From NCBI GenBank assembly GCA_003244035.1, contig QHBV01000241.1:4104-14621 (forward strand): a stretch of DNA of 10,518 bases, given 5' to 3'. The notes beneath the pieces were generated by a model that saw only the letters and a program-made list of their open reading frames with translations, had not been told where the DNA came from and ran no database searches. Within the stretch, counting starts at the first letter, position 1. Each line of letters begins with the position of its first letter. Made by a program: the position numbers and the translations under genes. This stretch comes from Solirubrobacterales bacterium (GTDB lineage Bacteria; Actinomycetota; Thermoleophilia; Solirubrobacterales; Solirubrobacteraceae). This document shows, piece after piece, positions 6,760 to 10,518 of this stretch.

Positions 6760-7371
6760 GTGAGCACCAGCCGGCTCGAAGCGTTCTCTGACGGTGTGCT
6801 CGCGGTCGCGATCACGCTGCTGGTGCTGGACATCAAGGTGCCGAGCGTCGGCGGCCACGACGACCTTGGTCGTGAGCTCGCACGCAACTGGCCGCACTAC
6901 GCCGCGTACGTGACCTCGTTTCTCACGATCGGGATCATCTGGATCAACCACCACGCGATGATCGGCCGGCTGCTCCAAGCCGACCACATGATCCTGTTCC
7001 TGAACCTGCTGCTGCTGCTGAGCATCGCGCTGCTGCCGTTCGCGACGAGCCTGATGGCGGCCTACCTGAAGCAGAGCCACGGCCAGAATCTCGCCGCCGC
7101 GATCTACAGCGGCACCTTCCTCTTGATGGCGGTGCTGTTCTCAATCCTCAATCGCCACATCCTGCTCCGCAAGCCCCAGTTGCTCACTTCCGAGCTGTCC
7201 GAGCAGCACCGCCGGCAGATCCTCGCGCGTTCGATCACCGGACTTGCCCCATACGCGATCGCCACGGCACTGGCGGCCGTGTCAGCATATGCGACGCTCG
7301 CGATCTGCGCCGCCCTGGCCGTCTTCTACGCGCTGCCGGTGGCGAGCGGCGGCGACCAAAGGGGGGAGTAG
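6760..7371 (+). CDS. TMEM175 family (DUF1211) integral membrane protein, probable potassium channel subunit
   Basis: The 203-residue protein starts MSTSRLEAFSDGVLAVAITL. The RxxxFSDG signature (FSDG at 9-12) at the head of TM1 defines the TMEM175 family, whose bacterial members form tetrameric, potassium-permeable channels with six helices per subunit. Hydrophobic segments are visible at about 9-25, 47-66, 77-97, 111-130, 158-178 and 179-195, giving six helices. GIIWINHHAM (58-67) in TM2 is also family-typical. The length matches bacterial single-repeat members. The GTG at 6760 is the only start compatible with the conserved N-terminus, because an in-frame TGA lies at 6754-6756. The nearest strong Shine-Dalgarno sequence (6727-6732) is 27 nt away and the ATG at 6753 is out of frame, so initiation is unusual. 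It converges on the LAL regulator gene with a 2-bp gap. Confidence 0.92.
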   Translation: MSTSRLEAFSDGVLAVAITLLVLDIKVPSVGGHDDLGRELARNWPHYAAYVTSFLTIGIIWINHHAMIGRLLQADHMILFLNLLLLLSIALLPFATSLMAAYLKQSHGQNLAAAIYSGTFLLMAVLFSILNRHILLRKPQLLTSELSEQHRRQILARSITGLAPYAIATALAAVSAYATLAICAALAVFYALPVASGGDQRGE

Positions 7372-7373
7372 CG

Positions 7374-10337
7374 CTACGCGCGCAAGCGCAGCCGGTGCGC
7401 GACCGCCGCCGCTTGCGTGCGACTGCGCACGCCAAGCTTGCCCAGGATTCGTGAGACGTGCACGCTCGCGGTCTTCTCGGCCATGTACAGCGCCGCGCCG
7501 ATCTGGCGATTGGTCGCGCCCTGCGTGACGAGCGCGAGCACCTGACGCTCGCGCGGGGTCAACCCGAACGGATCGGGTTCGGCCTCGGCTGGCGCCGCCC
7601 CCGATTCTGCCTCGGGCACGGACTCGGCCCCTGCCAGGCGGGCGCGCTCACCAAGCGACTGCAGCTCATCGACCAGCCACCGCGACCCCAACCGCCGCGC
7701 GGTCTGCATCGCCGCCCGCGTGAGCTCCGCGGCGGTGGCACGGTCATCGGCATCGACGTACGCCTCGGCCGCGCGCCAGCGTGCGATCGCGGCCAGGTAC
7801 GGGCGCGTGATCACGTCCCACTCGCTCGCGGCCTGCAACCACGGCGCCGGTTCGTTACGGCCGCGGGCACGCCCCAGCTCGGCCGTCCCGACCGTGCGCC
7901 AGGCGAGCTCGACCGGGCCGCCCTCCTGCGCGGCAGCGCGCAGGCGTTGCACATGGATCCGCGCACGTGCGATCGCGTCGCGCTCGTCGGCCCGCTCGCG
8001 CAGATCGCGGGCGCGCTGGGCGAAATCAGCCTCGATCCGTGCGCCAACCGCGCTCACGCGTGCGATCCGCATCACGTCGTCGGTGCACAGCTCGAGCCGG
8101 TCGAGCGCCTCGGCCACCGCGACGCGCGCTCCCGGAAGCTCGCCGCGGCGGCGGCGCAGCTCGCCGAGCGAAGCGCCGAGCAGCCCGATCCACTGTGGCT
8201 CGGAGGAGACGGCGACCAGCGGCGCGACCTGCTCGAGGCAGCCCGCCGCGAGCTCCTCGTTCCCCTCGCCGAGCGCGAGCTCGGCCTCGCGCAGCTGGCG
8301 AAAGATCAGCAGCACGCCGATCAGCTGCGAGGGCGGGGGTCCGAGATGGGCCCGCGCCGTCTCCCAGTCTCCGGCCTCGAACGCGAGCTCGGACACGGTC
8401 AGGACCATCCAGTCCGCGGTCTGGCCCAAGCGCCGGGGGGTCGCCGCCAGCCCCTCCCTCGCGGTCTGCAGCGCATCGAGCGTATGCCCCCTCAGGTTCA
8501 GCATGTCGGCCAGGTTCGCGTACGCGTAGCCGAGGCCGTCGATGTCATCGTGCCCCCGTGCGATCGCGATCGCCCGGCGCAGCCGCGTGATCCCCTCCCC
8601 TACCTGGCCGAGTGCAATCTGGGCCATCCCAAGCGTGTTCAGGACCTCGCCCTCGGCGTGCGAGTCGCCCGCCGCGATCGCGGCGCTGAGCGCCTGCTCG
8701 CCGTCCAGCACCGCGTCGCGAAAGCGCCCGCGCAACGACCGCGTGCGCGCCAGCCAGGCCAGCAGCGACGCACGCTCGCGGCTGTCCTCGTCGGCGGGCA
8801 GCATCGCGAGCGCGCGCTGGGCGGTTTCCACTCCTTGCGCGCCGCGGTTCAGCGCCCACTGCGTCCGCGCCAACCGGGCGAGCACCGCCGAGTAACTGCG
8901 CGGCTCGGCCCCGGCGTCGAGCTCGCCCAGCGCCGAGCGCAGCAGGACCTCCCCGCGCGCATGGTCGCCCGCGATCCCGTGCGCGCGGGCTGTGAGTACG
9001 AGCAGCTCGACGTGATCGACGCCGGCGATCCGCTCCGCCTCTTGCACCCGAGGCCACAGCTCCAGCGCGCGCTCGGCGAGGTCAGCAGCCTCGCCGTAGG
9101 CGTGTACATCCCGGGCGGCAAGCGCGGCGTGAACGCTCGCGCCCAGCGCCGCCGGCTGGTCGGCCGCGGCCGCGTAGTGGCTTGCGATCGTCGCCGCCCG
9201 CTGCGCCTCGCGACCGTGCAGGTCCTCAGGGCGCTGCTCGAGCGTCCGCGCCAGCGACAGGTGAAGCTCCGCCCGCTCGCCCGGTAGCAGGTCCTCGTAC
9301 AGGGCCTCGCGCAGGAGCGCGTGGCGGAAGCGCAGACGGTCGTCGTCGGCGACGAGCACCTGCTCGGAGACGGCCTCCCGCAGCGCGGCGTGCAGCGCGG
9401 CGTGCTCGATCCCCGTGACCTGTGCGATCGCCGCCTCGTCGAGCCGCCGCCCGGCAGCGATCGCGCGGGCGGCGCGCTGGGCGTCGGCCGAAAGGCGCTC
9501 GATCCGCACCATGAACGCGTCGCGCAGGCTCTGCGGCGCGGCGCCGCGCCCGTCGAGCCCAGCCGCGAGCAGCTCCTCGGTGTACAGCGGGTTGCCCTCG
9601 CTGCGCGCAAACAGCCGTTCGAGCAGCGTGTCGCCGGGAGCGTCGCCGAGGATGTCCGTCAGCGCCTCGGTCAGCTCGGCGCGGTCGAACGGTACGAGGT
9701 CGATCCGCCGCGCTCGCTCCAGTCGCTCGAGCTCTGCCAGCAGCGGGCGCAGAGCGTGACGGCGATGCAGCTCGTCGGTCCTGAAGGTCAGCAGCAGCAG
9801 CACCCGCTCTGAGCGCAGGCTGCGGGCAAGGAACGAAACAAAGGTTCGGGTCGAGCGATCGGCCCAGTGCATGTCCTCGAGGATCAGCGCGAGCGGCCGC
9901 TCCTCGCTGAGGAGGTCGAGCAGCTCGAGCAGCGATTCAAACAGCCGCAGCTGCGCGGATGAATCGTGCCGGGCGACGGGTGCGCGCCCGTCGTCGAGCC
10001 CGGGCAGCAGCGCGGCGAGCTGAGCGCGGCTCCCGGCGGTGAGCGCGTCGAGCGCCGGATCGTGTGCGCGCACGAGAGGACGCAGCGCGCTCAGCAGCGG
10101 CGCGTAGGGCAGCTCGGTCTCGTCCTGATCGACACCCTCGCCGCGCAAAACGAGCGCTTGCGCGGCCGACACCCGGCGCTCGAGCTCGGCCACGAGTCGG
10201 GTCTTGCCAACCCCTGAGTCACCTCCCAGCAGAACCAGCGTGGGACGCCGAGCTGCCGCCGCGTGCCACGCGAGCTCCAGCTCGGAGAGCTCGCCAACGC
10301 GGCCAACGAAGTGACGGCTTGTGAGGCTCGCCGGCAT
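7374..10337 (-). CDS. LAL-type LuxR family transcriptional regulator with AAA ATPase domain
   Basis: The 987-residue cytoplasmic protein has the MalT-like layout of large ATP-binding LuxR regulators. Near the N-terminus, HFVGRVGELSEL is the typical entry to the ATPase. Walker A is GDSGVGKT (39-46) and Walker B LALILEDMHWAD (149-160, Asp155), followed by LLLTFRTDELHRRH and SEGNPLYTEELL. The long middle (about 380-900) is alpha-helical, Ala/Leu/Arg-rich and TPR-like. An acidic, Pro/Ala-rich linker leads to the C-terminal LuxR helix-turn-helix (about 924-987): LTPRERQVLALVTQGATNRQ, then IGAALYMAEKTASVHVSRIL and GKLGVRSRTQ. Such proteins usually activate transcription after binding ATP and an inducer sensed by the middle region; no inducer or target can be named here. 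An in-frame extension to 10502 exists, but the ATG at 10337 sits directly before the conserved start. No Shine-Dalgarno sequence precedes it. GATACT lies 6 nt upstream, compatible with a leaderless transcript. Confidence 0.93.
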   Translation of the reverse strand: MPASLTSRHFVGRVGELSELELAWHAAAARRPTLVLLGGDSGVGKTRLVAELERRVSAAQALVLRGEGVDQDETELPYAPLLSALRPLVRAHDPALDALTAGSRAQLAALLPGLDDGRAPVARHDSSAQLRLFESLLELLDLLSEERPLALILEDMHWADRSTRTFVSFLARSLRSERVLLLLTFRTDELHRRHALRPLLAELERLERARRIDLVPFDRAELTEALTDILGDAPGDTLLERLFARSEGNPLYTEELLAAGLDGRGAAPQSLRDAFMVRIERLSADAQRAARAIAAGRRLDEAAIAQVTGIEHAALHAALREAVSEQVLVADDDRLRFRHALLREALYEDLLPGERAELHLSLARTLEQRPEDLHGREAQRAATIASHYAAAADQPAALGASVHAALAARDVHAYGEAADLAERALELWPRVQEAERIAGVDHVELLVLTARAHGIAGDHARGEVLLRSALGELDAGAEPRSYSAVLARLARTQWALNRGAQGVETAQRALAMLPADEDSRERASLLAWLARTRSLRGRFRDAVLDGEQALSAAIAAGDSHAEGEVLNTLGMAQIALGQVGEGITRLRRAIAIARGHDDIDGLGYAYANLADMLNLRGHTLDALQTAREGLAATPRRLGQTADWMVLTVSELAFEAGDWETARAHLGPPPSQLIGVLLIFRQLREAELALGEGNEELAAGCLEQVAPLVAVSSEPQWIGLLGASLGELRRRRGELPGARVAVAEALDRLELCTDDVMRIARVSAVGARIEADFAQRARDLRERADERDAIARARIHVQRLRAAAQEGGPVELAWRTVGTAELGRARGRNEPAPWLQAASEWDVITRPYLAAIARWRAAEAYVDADDRATAAELTRAAMQTARRLGSRWLVDELQSLGERARLAGAESVPEAESGAAPAEAEPDPFGLTPRERQVLALVTQGATNRQIGAALYMAEKTASVHVSRILGKLGVRSRTQAAAVAHRLRLRA

Positions 10338-10431
10338 CGCGCAAGTATCGCGAGTGGGCTTGACGCTCGGCGAACCGGCGGATGTCCTGGATGCGCGCGG
10401 TGGCGAGGGCACTTGAAAGGGTGGGATGCAT
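10219..10431 (-). CDS. Small ORF upstream of and overlapping the LAL regulator start
   Basis: An ATG at 10431 preceded by AGGAG (10442-10438) with 6-nt spacing opens a 70-codon frame. The first ~34 residues (MHPTLSSALATARIQDIRRF, then AERQAHSRYLRDAG) form a plausible amphipathic helix and resemble the N-termini of small uncharacterised actinobacterial proteins that start MHP...AxARIxDLxxxAE. The remaining half overlaps the LAL coding sequence out of frame by 119 nt and looks like a shadow translation (Arg/Ala-rich). It may be a genuine small protein, a leader ORF that couples translation to the regulator, or the remnant of a truncated gene. I do not know its function. Confidence 0.4.
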   Translation of the reverse strand: MHPTLSSALATARIQDIRRFAERQAHSRYLRDAGEPHKPSLRWPRWRALRAGARVARGGSSASHAGSAGR

Positions 10432-10518
10432 CGCTCACTCCTGTCGATCTGATTCACGTACGTCCAGGGTGAACTGAGAGGCGGCCGCCCACATCGGCAC
10501 AACGCAGCCAGATCGGGG
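10338..10518 (-). other. Upstream region of the LAL regulator
   Basis: This holds the first codons of the small upstream ORF with its Shine-Dalgarno sequence and, on the minus strand, a GATACT hexamer (10349-10344) 6 nt before the LAL start codon that could act as a -10 box. An 8-bp palindrome ACGTACGT lies at 10456-10463. I could not identify a convincing -35 box or any gene in the last 85 bases. Confidence 0.35.

Noticed and set aside
7458..9287. Plus-strand open frame of 609 codons opposite the LAL regulator
   Set aside because: Its translation is Arg/Gly/Pro-rich without motifs, while the minus strand encodes a clear ATPase-TPR-HTH protein. Long antisense frames are expected at this GC content.
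10360..10388. TTGACG on the plus strand as a -35 box with a -10 box 17 bp downstream
   Set aside because: The downstream hexamer TGTCCT is a poor -10 box and no plus-strand gene follows.
10338..10502. N-terminal extension of the LAL regulator to 10502
   Set aside because: The added 55 residues are Pro/Ser/Arg-rich and precede the typical HFVGRVGEL entry; the ATG at 10337 fits the family.

Overview
The window is high-GC DNA (roughly 70% by eye) with densely packed genes, long spurious open frames on both strands, an F420-type oxidoreductase, an MgtA-like glycosyltransferase and a large ATP-binding LuxR (LAL) regulator. Together these suggest an actinobacterium. The mix of a PHP-glycosyltransferase fusion, a TMEM175 channel and YceH/DUF480 would fit Thermoleophilia/Solirubrobacterales (Conexibacter- or Solirubrobacter-like), but that placement is inference. 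I see no rRNA, tRNA, CRISPR array, insertion sequence or phage gene.

Left part (1-2777, minus strand): a YceH-family winged-helix protein (2777-2085) is followed after 42 bp by a secreted phosphoesterase of the acid phosphatase/phospholipase C type (2042-102), which has a signal peptide and its own strong Shine-Dalgarno sequence. Centre-left (2803-4138, plus strand): an MmcQ/YjbR-fold protein and an LLM-class F420-dependent oxidoreductase lie 10 bp apart and probably form an operon. This pair diverges from yceH. Only 25 bp separate the two start codons, and that gap holds two overlapping -10-like hexamers on opposite strands, spaced as expected for leaderless transcripts.

Centre (4242-6547, plus): one large gene encodes an N-terminal PHP metal-dependent phosphoesterase domain, an unassigned helical linker and a C-terminal GT4 (MgtA-like) glycosyltransferase. 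It is interrupted by a one-base frameshift in a G run at 4384-4387, which separates the PHP HxH motif from the rest of the protein. This is either a sequencing error, a real lesion or, less likely, recoding. After a spacer of about 210 bp comes a TMEM175-type (DUF1211) potassium-channel protein (6760-7371).

Right part (7374-10337, minus): a 987-residue LAL regulator with AAA ATPase, TPR-like middle and LuxR helix-turn-helix converges on the TMEM175 gene with a 2 bp gap. A small ORF with a very good Shine-Dalgarno sequence starts 94 bp upstream of it and overlaps its start out of frame.

Apart from the MmcQ/oxidoreductase pair, and possibly yceH with the phosphoesterase, the genes look functionally independent. 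I find no convincing multi-gene defence or biosynthetic system. The points most worth checking are the PHP-GT fusion with its frameshift, the back-to-back leaderless promoter, and the small ORF upstream of the LAL regulator.
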